A program made the translations under genes and the position numbers. Shown in pieces: positions 46,102 to 57,004 of a DNA stretch of 64,000 nt (within the stretch, counting starts at the first letter, position 1; every line of letters begins with the position of its first letter). Origin of the DNA: Apodospora peruviana (taxonomy: Eukaryota > Ascomycota > Sordariomycetes > Sordariales > Lasiosphaeriaceae); assembly GCA_033439685.1 (NCBI GenBank), contig JAUEDM010000001.1, positions 620,001 to 684,000 of the forward strand. Reading direction: 5' to 3'. The notes under the pieces are model-generated. The model made no database searches. It worked only from the letters and a program-made list of their open reading frames with translations, and was not told the DNA's origin.

Positions 46102-48114
46102 ATGGGGATTTTGGAATATTTCCAGCATCGGCGGGATTGGTGAGTTGCTTTACTCTTCGTCCGTTTTCTTGTTTTGCGTTTATACAGTCTTGCACAATGT
46201 GAACTCCCCTACAACTCAGGAAGACAGCCTTCTGAACATGCCGGACTCACTCACCACTCGGTTCATCCCTCATCTACCTACCTCAATAATACACAACCCA
46301 GACAGGAGCAACTAATTAACAAAAACATATGACTTGCAACAAAAAAGCAATTTCAAGCAGCAAGAGCGAGCAGAACGCCTGCGTGCCTTGCCACCAATCT
46401 ACCATGCGCCCCTTACAGCCATGGACCGTCAAATCCTCGCCAGACCCATCAGCGACCTCGTCGCCGACGTCCACGCCAAGAGTATCTCACCCATCGAGAT
46501 CCTCCACACATACGGCAAGACGGCCGTCAAGGCGCACGCCAAGACAAATTGTTTGACCGAGGTGATGATTGCTTCGGCTGAAGAGTCTTTACTTGGCGAA
46601 CAACAAATTATTGATGAGAAGAAGCGACTACCGCTGGCGGGTATTCCGGTCAGCTTGAAGGATACGGTTGTTGTGGGTGGATACGACACCACCGTCGGGT
46701 ACAGCTCGTTCATCAGCAACAAAGTCTCGCAGGACGGGCCGATGGTCAAGCTCCTGAGGGACGCGGGCGCGGTGCCGTACGTCAAGACCAATCTGCCCAT
46801 CACCCTGCTGAGCTTCGAGAGCACCAACGACGTCTGGGGCCGGTGCACCAACCCACACAACAAGGCCTATTCGCCGGGAGGGTCGACAGGAGGAGAATCG
46901 GCGCTGCTCGCGGCGGGCGGGAGCAGGATCGGCGTCGGCAGCGACGTGGCGGGCAGCGTGCGGGTGCCCGCGCACTTCTCGGGCTGCTATTCCCTGCGCT
47001 GCTCGACGGGGCGCTGGCCGAAGTTGGGCATCTGCACGAGCATGCCCGGCCAGGAAGGGGTGCCGAGCGTGTACAGCCCGATGGCGCGGACGCTCGATGA
47101 TTTGACGTATTTCATGCGGTCTGTGGTGGGCATGCGGCCGTGGAAGTACGACTACAACGCGCATCCGATTCCTTGGCGGGAGGATGTTGAACAGGACGTC
47201 GCTGACGAGAAGAGGAAACTGCGGGTTGGGGTGATGCGGACGGATGGGGTGATTGATCCCAGCCCGGCGTGTGCGCGGGCGCTGGAGATGGTGGAAGCTG
47301 CTCTTCTAAAGGATGGTCACGATGTTGTTGATGTTACGAGTGGCGTGCCGGACCCGTACGAGGCGCTCCGGCTGGCGTCGCTCCTTCTGAACGCGGACGG
47401 GTGCCAAATGTTTGACTTGTTCCGACGCTCCGGCGAGTGGTTGGATCCCGGCGCGGCGCAGATGAAGAGGCTTGCCAGACTTCCGGGTCCGCTCAGGTAT
47501 CTGTATTACCTGTGGGTCAAGTACGTCCGGAGAGACGACGTCTGGGCCGGGCTGGTGAGGAATTGGCGGGCGCAGTCGGCGTACGAGAACTGGCACCTCG
47601 TCAAGGGCAGGGAGATTTACCGTGCGCGGTGGTTCACGTGGTGGGAGGACGCGCAGCCTGCTCTGGACGTAATCATCACGCCGCCGAACGCGACGCCGGC
47701 GGTGCCGCATGATGGGATGTATGACGCCGTGAGCAGTTGCGGGTATACGTTCATGTTCAACCTGGTATGTTTCTTGTCTCTCTCTCTTCGTCCTTACCTG
47801 GCAGTATACCTGTGCTAATCCATGTATCTATGTGAAATGGACAGCTGGATTACACGGCCGGCGTCCTCCCCGTCACCCACGTCGACAAGGCGCTGGACCA
47901 GCTTCCTGCGACGTTTGACCTACGCAAGCTGAATGGCGTCGCGCGGGGCGCGTACAAACACTACGATGCCAACCGCATGCATGGGCTGCCTGTTGGCGTG
48001 CAGGTTGTCGGCCGCAGGCTGGAGGAGGAGAAGGTGCTGGCGGCCATGAAGAGGATCGAGGATGCCTTGGGGGAGGACAAGTACACACTGTTGGATATCA
48101 GCGAGCTTGACTGA
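46102..48114 (+). CDS. Amidase-signature hydrolase (acetamidase/FAAH-like)
   Basis: A hydrolase of about 574 residues that cleaves carboxamides with a Ser-cisSer-Lys triad. Exons are 46102-46139, 46348-47764 and 47845-48114. The catalytic Lys lies in PVSLKDT and the cis-Ser in GGSTGGESALLA. The nucleophile Ser is in GSDVAGSVRVPAH, and the LPVGVQVVGRRLEEE ending is characteristic. Exon 1 (MGILEYFQHRRDW) and the 208-bp intron are the least certain part: only the acceptor at 46347 keeps frame, and a CTAATTAAC branch-like site precedes it. Without exon 1 the first ATG would be MDRQILARP, well inside the family N-terminus. The substrate (acetamide, fatty-acid amide or other) cannot be told. Confidence 0.87.
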
Positions 48115-48698
48115 GATGTTCAGGCCCCCTCTACACATGGTTAATAGCGAGCTGTACGGCTAGAGATCGGGGAGACGAACGGAATTCACGATGGGAATAA
48201 GAAGTTTCAAGATATGAAGGGGGTGTATATCCGAATACTTAAGGTACCTTCTTGCATTGGGACAAGGCGGACGTGAGATAGGCCGGGGTCGGAGTAACTG
48301 AGCCGCCCTTGGTATTGGTTCCATTTTAGTTGAGGATTTACAAAATCCTGCTTCCATGTCGTTTACGATAAGATGCTTTCTCATTAAGTATTATTCGTTT
48401 CTGAACCATGTGAACCAACGCATCTTCCATCTGAAAGGGAAGGATGCTGGACCTGCAGCGCCGAGATCGGCCCCTGGAGGTTGAGAGAAGGATGCGGAGA
48501 TCGCAGCCTCCAAATGTCCAAAAGTCTAGGTGTGTTTTGAGGGAGAGTAGATAAGTACCAGGTATAAATGGATGTGCCTTCCCATCTTCCAGGTTTTGAT
48601 CAGGCCTTGCTCGGTTGTTGTCTGATCAATATTCATCATTTTCTTTCTGTCCAAATAACCATCCAGCTTTCCTAATAAATCAAGTGTGAAAGAACAGA
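48115..48698. other. Intergenic stretch, no gene seen
   Basis: 3' flank of the amidase gene and leader of the methyltransferase gene. The last 100 bases are pyrimidine-rich. No other feature. Confidence 0.5.
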
Positions 48699-49855
48699 AT
48701 GGCTACCGAGAAGAAGGATAATTGGTCTACCGAGGTATACTTGTGTTTGTGTGCTCACCCTCATCGACTTGTGTCACGATATAATATACCTCAACCCCAT
48801 TATACAAGATGTATATCGGCGCCATGAGGAGGACTAACTCAGCTGTCTGTCTGTGTATAATTAGGCCTACCAAAATGCCGCCTCTTTTGTCCCGAAACTG
48901 GCCACCAAGGTCATGCAATGGCTCGATCCGCAATCAGACGACGTGATTCTTGATATCGGGTGCGGAGGTAAACTTTCCCTCTCTCTCTCACACCTTAACT
49001 GGTTTATGCTGTCGACTAACACCGACTTTTTTATAAATGGTTAGACGGCGTTCTGGACATCGAGATCGCCCAGATTTTGGTCAAAGGCACCACCGGCCGC
49101 CTGCACGGCGTGGACAGCTCCAAGGCTATGATACAGGCGGCTGAGCAGAAGGTTGCCGCGGCGTTGGGTGCCGGTGGTAAGGCCAACAAGTGCACTTTTG
49201 AAGGTAACCTTACCTCCTTAACTACTCACTCAGTCAGTCAACGAAAACGGTGTCGATACTAACCTCTTTCTGGTTGGTATATGTGATAGTAATGGATGCA
49301 ACGTCCCTCATCCACACACCTTCTCTCCAATCCGGCAACTTTACCAAGCTTTTTTCGAATGCAGCTCTGCACTGGGTCTTGGGTGGTGACTGCCCTGACC
49401 AGAAAAGGGAAGACTTCTTCCTCGGGGCACGCAACGCACTTACTCCAGGAGGGATCTTTGCGTTCGAGATGGGTGGACTGGGCAACGTTTCCGAGCTACG
49501 GACCGCGATTTTGATGAGTGTCGGCCGACGGTTGGGGAGTATCGAAAAGGCGCAGGAGTTGGATCCGTGGTTTTTTCCTGATGAGGAGTGGGTTACGCAT
49601 ATTATGGAGGAGGTGGTCGGCGGGTGGAAGGTTGAGAGGGTGGAAAGGCAGTGGCGGCCGACTGATGCGGATGAGGGTGGTGTCGAGGGGTGGATGAGAC
49701 TCATGGCTGCGCAATTTTTTGAGGTGTTGGAGGAAAAGGAGAGGGAGGATTGTATTAGGGAGATTTGTGATGTTCTGGAGGTGGTTTGTAAGAAACCGGG
49801 GGGAGGGTATATGTTTAGTTATGTTAGGTTGAGGGTTTTGGCGCGGAAGGTTTAG
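48699..49855 (+). CDS. Class I SAM-dependent methyltransferase
   Basis: A 287-residue small-molecule methyltransferase in four exons: 48699-48734, 48865-48967, 49045-49203 and 49290-49855. Motif I is VILDIGCGDGVLDIEIAQ, formed across the exon 2-3 junction. The next strand ends LHGVDSSKAMIQAAEQ, where the Asp binds the adenosine ribose. A post-motif FTKLFSNAALHWV and LTPGGIFAFEMGG complete the Rossmann-like core. The pattern, especially SNAALHW, is closest to trans-aconitate/UbiE-like methyltransferases. The substrate is unknown. The start MATEKKDNWSTEAYQ matches family N-termini. Confidence 0.9.
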
Positions 49856-50562
49856 GAGCACAACGGGGTGAGGTATGTTGTCCTGGTGGTTGATGAGTGT
49901 GTTTGTTTGTGGTATTTTTTGTAGGAAATGATAGCCCTGCTTCTAGGTGGAAAGGACGATGATGAGGGTTATTCCAAACAGTTGAAAATTGAGATGGATA
50001 TCTCGATGGCCTTGTAAGTCCGTGAATCATGAGTTTGTACTCCAGATTGACTACCAGATATCGATCAATGGTGTGAGGTTGTAAGGCATATTATCTGATT
50101 TCACTAAATATAATCAATCTGCGCCATAAAAAACCCATCACTTATTGAAAATTATAGTATCAGCATGAATGAATGTGTGATATTTGATAGATATAGGCGT
50201 GTGTAGTTCCACTGTCCAAGACTGTGGATGAAGTGAGGTGTGTGCCCGACAAAGCACATGCCAAGCATCGAGGTCCTGAAGGTTCTCTCCCCCGCATTCC
50301 CCTAACGGAGGTCAATCGTCAATTCACCTCCAACAAAGAACCGAGTCCCTCAAGTATCTTCCCGCGGGTCACGAACTTGATCACCCAAACAAATCAGAAA
50401 TACTTGCGCGCAATCCGTTTTCTCCATTCTTCCAACTACCACGCATAATAATTCGGTACCTACCTAGAGAGCTAGTCGACATTCTTCCACGCGCGAGGCG
50501 AGGCGTGCGACGAGCAAACATCTCCGAAGACAGCTCCCACGGACCTTACCTCCTAATAAGCT
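49856..50562. other. Intergenic stretch, no gene seen
   Basis: 3' flank of the methyltransferase gene and 5' flank of MED8. The GGTACCTACCTAGA motif lies at 50455-50468, about 100 bp before the MED8 start. Confidence 0.5.
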
Positions 50563-51477
50563 ATGGCATCTCTCAACCTAGCCCCCGAGGAGTCGAAGCA
50601 GATCGAGCTGCTGCGCAATCGCTTCACGCAGCTGACTCACAGTCTGGAGAGCTTGCTGAGAGACATGTACACCATCCAGCCGTTACCCAGTCGCGAATCC
50701 CTCCAAGCCTCGGCCACGATCCTGCAGCACACAATCTACTCCATCCAGCACCTGTCCAACGACAACGCGGATCTCTTCCAGCGCATAACGGTGCATCCCT
50801 CGACAAACTTTCCGGGGAGGACGCAGGAGCACGTGCTGCTGACCCTGCTCCGAAAAAAATTGGAGCCCGACGTGGAAAAGTGGGTGGAAGACGCGCGCGA
50901 GGCAGCCCGAGTGGCCGGGATCGATGTCACGAAATTGAGTCAGCCAGGCAACACCAAAAAGGGTGGTGGTGGTTATGATGAGGAGGACGATGACGAAGAT
51001 GTCTACGGCGGGGGTGATGACAACGACGACGATGTGCCCTCGGACGCGTTCAACGAGCAGTGGGCAGACATAAAAAATATGTGCTTCGAGGCGATCACGG
51101 ACTATATTCAGAACCAGGCGGGCAAGCTGTATACCACTGCGGAGAGGGCGCAGGGTATTAGGAATGTGCGGACCGGCTTGAGGCGCTCGCTTGCTGATGA
51201 GGAAGACGAAGATGATGAGGAGGACGAGAGTAGTGATGAGGATGAGGATGAGGATGAGAACAACAAGATGGATGAAGATCTTGTTGAGGTTCCGAGGCCG
51301 GGTGCGCCAGTGACAAAACCTGTTGCCAAAGTCAACGGTGCAACTCCAAAGATGGAGCCGGAGCATATGCTTTGGTTTCTGGCCAGGGGCGATGTGAATA
51401 TCCCGCCCAACCTGGATATCGAGTCGACGAGGAAGGTGAGGATGATGGCTAGGGCTCCGGCATTTGGGAAGCAGTGA
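50563..51477 (+). CDS. MED8: Mediator complex subunit 8
   Basis: An intronless gene for a 304-residue nuclear subunit of the Mediator head module, which couples activators to RNA polymerase II. The N-terminal helical bundle ([20 protein letters not shown], then [18 protein letters not shown]) is the MED8 core. It is followed by the typical [21 protein letters not shown] block. The C-terminal half has two acidic Asp/Glu tracts, at about residues 140-160 and 213-240. The closing [15 protein letters not shown] is shared by fungal orthologues. The start ATG at 50563 gives [15 protein letters not shown]. Expression and complex membership are inferred from the family. Confidence 0.9.
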   Translation: MASLNLAPEESKQIELLRNRFTQLTHSLESLLRDMYTIQPLPSRESLQASATILQHTIYSIQHLSNDNADLFQRITVHPSTNFPGRTQEHVLLTLLRKKLEPDVEKWVEDAREAARVAGIDVTKLSQPGNTKKGGGGYDEEDDDEDVYGGGDDNDDDVPSDAFNEQWADIKNMCFEAITDYIQNQAGKLYTTAERAQGIRNVRTGLRRSLADEEDEDDEEDESSDEDEDEDENNKMDEDLVEVPRPGAPVTKPVAKVNGATPKMEPEHMLWFLARGDVNIPPNLDIESTRKVRMMARAPAFGKQ

Positions 51478-52845
51478 CCCCTGATAGGACTCGTGCTTGT
51501 TTTGTTTGTTGGGTTTTCTTTTGCATTGGGCTGGATCGGTATCACTGGGATTATGGGGTGGACAGGTAACGGAACAGGAAAGTGAAGACATGATACCCGT
51601 GTGTATTTTTCTTTTATTTCCAGAATGTGTCTTTTCGTTGGCACGAGCATGGCAGATTGCTTGGTCAGTATAACACGGACTATCCAACATGAGCATCTAC
51701 ATCTGCTCTCCGGCTCGAGTGGTGATGTGATGGACAGATAGACTGTGCGTACTTACCGGCTCAGTCATAATATATGCAAAGCGTAGAAATGGATCGGTCA
51801 GATGACAGTAGAGGTTAGCAGATAGGTAACCAAGATGCATTACATGATTCTACTTTGATGTGGTCATGGTCATGAAAGGGGTTGTTGGGGGGAAGAAAGG
51901 GTGGGTGGGGGGGGGGGGGGGAGTCAACTTCCTTAAAGTCATCCTTACTCTTACCTGCAGTGGTAGACAAGATATTTTGCCTGCTTCTAGTAACATTAGA
52001 TGATAGGCGATTCACAGATACACTGCATCACTCGCCTAGAATGGTCAGACGACCATAAAGGTTGGTAGATGCATTACAGCTAAATGACATATCACTTTGT
52101 TCTCACTTGATCCTATCTTAAACTTGTCAAAGCGGCAGCTTGGTTGATAGACTGTCCGGTGACTGACTGACTACCTACCTTAGACTGCTTTATAACAACA
52201 TCCGTCCGTGATTTACAAAACTGACATCAGACTCGCGTATTCGCGTCCTTCGCATCTTCCTTATTGTACCGTGCCAACCTCACCAGCCAGTCTTCTCTTA
52301 CGTATATATATAGTTTCGTTTAGCGTCGTCACAGACGATGTGTGATGTATGTGCAATTGATGGGAATTAAAAAGGACACAAAACCCCATGCATGGCTCGA
52401 GGCGGTTCATGATCGGATTTACCAATGAGAATAGTTTCTCGCAACACCAACTACATTTAGGAAGTGTGTGGCTGTCGGCCGCACCGCATCGCGCTGCTTA
52501 CCTTACCCTTCCTATCCTTTATTCCTTCAGCTGAATCCTTGGGAGCTGAATAGGAGTTGTAAAAGCTGCCCGACGAGCTTCATTGTTCTTTTTTTTTTCC
52601 CTTACACCTCTGTTCTGTTTCCTGGCGGCAGCCGAAAGATATATCTTGTTTAGTACGTACCTTCAAATCCTTCGTTGTAGGTAAGTTAATACCTGATTCA
52701 GAATATCTGTGTAACGTTATGTTTGCTGACAGAATTCCTGTGATAGAGAAAATTTTGTCCATTGTCTGTTGTAGGACTTGGACAACACGAGACGAGACCG
52801 AGCGAGAGCGATACCTGATATTTAGCAAAACGGACAACCACAATC
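51478..52845. other. Intergenic stretch, no gene seen
   Basis: 3' flank of MED8 and 5' flank of the 2EXR gene. It contains the poly-G tract listed separately and a TACCTACCTTAGA motif at 52171-52183. No supported frame. Confidence 0.5.
51907..51921. repeat. Poly-G homopolymer of 15
   Basis: Fifteen uninterrupted G residues follow a GGGTGGGT run in an intergenic region. Such tracts are length-unstable and prone to sequencing error. Confidence 0.9.
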
Positions 52846-54153
52846 ATGGAGGTCGATACCATCAGAAGCAGCAGTAGCAGTCTTTTTGGTGGTGGCGATG
52901 GCCAGGAGAATCGGATGCCTGCTTACCACACCCCAAAAGGCCTTTCCTCGATGTGGGATGACGAGACGGGGGCAACCCAGTTTGATGATGATGGTCCCCC
53001 CTTGATGAGCAACAACAATGCAGCACTGGCAGCCGTGCATCATCAAAATGGCAACAACATCCTTCAGTTTGGCAACATGCCAGCACCATCGAGCGCCGCA
53101 CCGCTGCCGCCACCACTCCTTCCAGCTCTCACAAAAACGAACAACCGTCGACACGAGCACAACATAAGAGTTGGCTTTTTCGACCTCCCCCTAGAAATCC
53201 GCCTGCAGATCTACGAGCTTGTCAACATCGCAAACCCGAAGATAGAGCGTCAGCTCGATCCAGGATATCCCAACGTCCGCGGTACGCCATATCCCATGGA
53301 GGCGGTGGTAGCAGCCACTGTCCGCCAGGAAGCAGATGATGATGATGATGACTGGGCCTGGGTCAACCACAACGGCGAGATCGGCAACGACAAGACAAAA
53401 CAGCCCGCCGCCATTAGGAAGACGGTATCAAGCCCGGTGGGAGGAGCTTGTCAACAACATCAAAATCGACTGCTGCTCCCTGCAAACCGACCCACCGGCC
53501 ACATCCCGAACGCGCTGCTCACGACATGTCGGCGGGTATACAAAGAGGCGCGGTGCGTCCCCTTCCACGAAAACGAGTTTACATACGTAACATGTTTCTC
53601 GTCCGGCACGTCGCAGGCGCTGGCTTTCGTCAACGGGCTCCGGGTTTGGCAGTGGGCTGCGATGCGCCATGTCAGGCTAGAAATCTCCGCCCGGGACCTC
53701 GATGGTACTGACAAGCAGCGGCTGGCGAACTGGGAGGCGCTTTGTGAGAAGTGGGCCTTTGGGCTGCGCGGGCTGAGGCTGACCATCATTGTTATTGACG
53801 AGAAGACGTTTGGTTCTACTATGGATTGGACGACGGATGATAATAATCAGCAGCAGGTATATCCCTGGGTTGATAGAGGCCTGAAAAAGCTCGAGGCATT
53901 GCGATCGCTCGAGGTGGAGCTCAAAACGCTTGCCACAACTGCATTGACGGATGAGCGGAAGCTGGACTGGTGTGAGGGGCTGAGGAGGCGGCTGTTGTTG
54001 CCAGTGCCAGGTAGAGGGGGTTCAAATATTGATGTCGTCTGTGTGAAAAAGGCACCGGCGGTGGTGGAATCTATGGCTCCTTGGTCTTGCGCTTTCCGAG
54101 GTGTCGAAACGAGGGAAGCCTATGTACGGAATACCAGCTGGTTGGCGCAATAG
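52846..54153 (+). CDS. 2EXR/F-box-like protein of unknown function
   Basis: A 435-residue intronless protein. After a low-complexity, Asn/His/Ser-rich N-terminus of about 105 residues comes FFDLPLEIRLQIYELV, the F-box-like helix that opens 2EXR-type domains. These are abundant in filamentous ascomycetes and of unknown role. ALLTTCRRVYKEA is the second conserved block, where an F-box-associated fold often begins. An acidic DDDDDDW tract lies near residue 165. The rest gives LRRLRL-like amphipathic segments but no recognised enzyme motif. The ATG at 52846 lies in good context (ATCATGG). Confidence 0.75.
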   Translation: MEVDTIRSSSSSLFGGGDGQENRMPAYHTPKGLSSMWDDETGATQFDDDGPPLMSNNNAALAAVHHQNGNNILQFGNMPAPSSAAPLPPPLLPALTKTNNRRHEHNIRVGFFDLPLEIRLQIYELVNIANPKIERQLDPGYPNVRGTPYPMEAVVAATVRQEADDDDDDWAWVNHNGEIGNDKTKQPAAIRKTVSSPVGGACQQHQNRLLLPANRPTGHIPNALLTTCRRVYKEARCVPFHENEFTYVTCFSSGTSQALAFVNGLRVWQWAAMRHVRLEISARDLDGTDKQRLANWEALCEKWAFGLRGLRLTIIVIDEKTFGSTMDWTTDDNNQQQVYPWVDRGLKKLEALRSLEVELKTLATTALTDERKLDWCEGLRRRLLLPVPGRGGSNIDVVCVKKAPAVVESMAPWSCAFRGVETREAYVRNTSWLAQ

Positions 54154-56887
54154 GTACCTTACCTAGAATAGAAGATTAAATAATACGTGACATCGTCAGA
54201 AGTTTGATTTCGTTATGCCAAGAGCTAACAAGCATCGTCATCCTCTGGTTTGAGGTCTCAGTGGTCCGAGGCGTTCTAGAAGGCGAGGTGCTAAGCTTTT
54301 TCGTGCTCGGTCTTATAGGTTTGATTATCAAATCTTGAATTATCTTGGCTTCAATTGCTACACCATTCATGGGTAAATAGTAGCCATCGGGTACCCGACA
54401 AAGCCCTGTAATATTCCTTGACTGTGACATGTTCTGCAATCGACTGCTAGGACCTGAGACGGTATTTACAAGGTATATTTACTGCTTGAATGAGGTTTCG
54501 AGGATGGCTACCAGGAGGCCTGTAAAGTCACGAGCTGGGGCCCCTGCAAGGTACCCAATGGCTACTATTTACCCATGAATGGTGTACTGCAGGTAAGTAT
54601 CCACCGTCTTCCCCACACGGAGATGTTTCCGTTTTTTTGTTATTCCTTTCTGACACATGCAGCGAGGCGGCTATGGTGGGTATTACATGTGTACAGTAAT
54701 ACACCGACACTCCATCGGGGAGTACACGGTCAAAATCGGGACTTGCAACGAATGAATCGATTCTGCGCAGCGCGCCGAAAGAATCTGAACTGTCTCGGGC
54801 TTTGATACCAAACAACAAATTCGGTAATCAACCCAAAGGGAGGACGGGACTGGACTGGTTTGCCAATTTGTGGGGACGCGCCCACCCCTCGTGGTTTGGG
54901 TTCCAGTGGATTTGCGAGAGCGGGTAGCAGATCGTGAAAAAGGGGGCACAGCTTTTTAATGCTACCGTACCACTGGCCGCGGCGCTCGGACGATATGATA
55001 TTTCAGCAAACGAAAGGAGGTGGCTTGAGCGATCCGTTCTAACCCCATGAAAGGTGTATAACCACCTCCAGTTATATCTCGTCCGTATAGGGTATCCGCG
55101 TATTGATGCCATGGGAAAACTGTTTCTAAGCCGAGCGGCACAGATACGGCGAGAGGTATGGGATTTTCGCGGCCAAGATGGATCAGCAACACTGAAACCG
55201 GCTGTGGGGTGAACAAGGTGATTTGCTCTATCGAGTCTTCCACTGTCTTTCAGTGGTGTTGAAGATCTTGGGGCGAGGAGGGGCTGATGAAAGGGCGTGC
55301 CCGCTAAAATAAATCTTGGACACTGCAACAGTGGTCTCTAACGAAGCGTCGAATCGGCCGCAAGATTGTCGTCGAGGATAATAAAACGGAAGTAAGGGTG
55401 TCTGTGGCGATACCCCGTAAAAGCCCAAGTTTCGAGTCTCGGCAAGCATTTTGAGCCAGGTCTAGCTCCAGCTCTGGACTTCCAAAGACTCTTCACACCC
55501 CTGAGGCTCACGGGAGCAAAGGCTTGGCATCATCCACATGCAGCACGACCTCCGAACAAAAGGGCCAAACCAAACCGGGGTAGCCAATCACTGTGAGATT
55601 TAGGCCTGTGATAGTTTCTTTCGTTAGCGGTTGACTAAGATAACACCGTACAGGTAGCGCGTATAAGGCGAGCCCACGTCAATCAGTCAGCTGAGTGTAG
55701 AGAGAACAGCATGTCTTCGCGTTGATTGCCGTGGCCCGAAAACACAAGATCAGTCAGGCTGGTTTGGATGCGACCTGCGGCGGAAGCAATGCAACGTCAG
55801 AGAGGGTGTTATCAGCTTTCCTACGGGTTATTGGTTTTGGGATGAATCAAGCAAAGCATGGCAAACGGGAAGCCTCCCGCGCCTCGTTCCTTGGAAGATG
55901 AGAACAAGCACTAAAGAGGAGGGCCAGAGGCTGAGTGGAGAACACTTCCCAGTTCCTTCCCCTGGCAGACTTGTACTAGCGGCCAACCCACTTCGGTTGT
56001 CTGCACCACACTTCACACCACGGCAGGCAAGTCTGACACCGTCAAGCTTAACCAGTATCTGTACTCCGTTCACGCCACACCACCGACCCAACACTTGCTG
56101 CAATCGACAGGAGAAGGACACCAACACCTGACGTGCAATGGACCCAATGGTGGACCAAACCAATTCCAGGGAAAACGGAATGCTCTTCCAACTTGGCTGA
56201 GAAAGGTTTGGCGGCAGTTGGCCTGGTTCCTTTGTGCCAAACAACAGCCGTGGAGAGACATGGCCGTTTTCTTATTTTATCTGTTCCATCTCGACAGATG
56301 CCATCCCTGCCCATTTTGGCAGGGGAAATAAGAGTCTCTCCCCCCTGCGGCCACCCGTGATCGATCCCATCTGTCGTCTGCTCCAAGCGCATGGCTCAGG
56401 ATTTTCTTCCTCTCGTCTCTTTTGCTTTCTTTTGCTCCCTTCATCTGAACAGGGAGAGGTCTTTCTCGTCACCGACTCTCGCACATCGACCCACCTGGTC
56501 TATTTCGAGTCGCTCGTTATTAGTCGTTGGCTCCAGGTCGTTCTCTCCTTCATTTTATGTGAAGACCTGGACTGTATTCCTTAACCTTCCCCTTCAGGCT
56601 CTTTCCCTTCTTCCTTCTCCCTTCTTCTGTTCCTGCAGATGTGTATGGTGTCTCTCGGGAAGGCGCAATAATAAACTTTTTGGACAAGTCTGCTAGGGCG
56701 TCTGGCTGAGTGATTTTGGATATTTGGTAAGTGGACTCCCTGGATCGACCCTTCTCGAACCCATCAACTTCTGGGCGTCACGCAACGGGGGGGAGACAGA
56801 GAATGAGACGGACTTGGAAACTCGTCCTTCTCAGCACTCAAACCGTGGCTCAAATTTGACTTGGGGGTCCCCCCGAAGCGACGGACG
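54154..56887. other. 2.7-kb stretch without a supportable gene; contains an inverted repeat
   Basis: Frames on both strands are short and lack motifs. A 37-bp inverted repeat lies at 54359-54586. Downstream of about 56330 the DNA is strongly CT-rich (TTCCTCTCGTCTCTTTTGC-type), probably the promoter and leader of the acyltransferase gene. Confidence 0.5.
54359..54586. repeat. Inverted repeat, 37-bp arms, 154-bp spacer
   Basis: The left arm 54359-54395 (TACACCATTCATGGGTAAAT...) and the right arm 54550-54586 are reverse complements at 36 of 37 positions. No target-site duplication or transposase is seen. Confidence 0.9.
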
Positions 56888-57004
56888 ATGGCCGGCGTCG
56901 AACGGCCTCTGGATGGTCTGAACCCAATTACTGACCATGGCCTCGCACCAAGTGACAGAATCTCGAGCGAGCCCCCGCGTCGTCTCTTTAACGCCCTGTG
57001 CTAA
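56888..57004 (+). promoter_or_regulatory. 38-codon uORF ending in TAATG at the acyltransferase start
   Basis: The ATG at 56888 (A at -3, G at +4) opens 38 codons beginning MAGVERPLDGL. The stop TAA at 57002-57004 shares its last A with the main ATG at 57004, which suggests reinitiation coupling. If a hidden intron joins the frames, this could instead be the true N-terminus. Confidence 0.55.
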
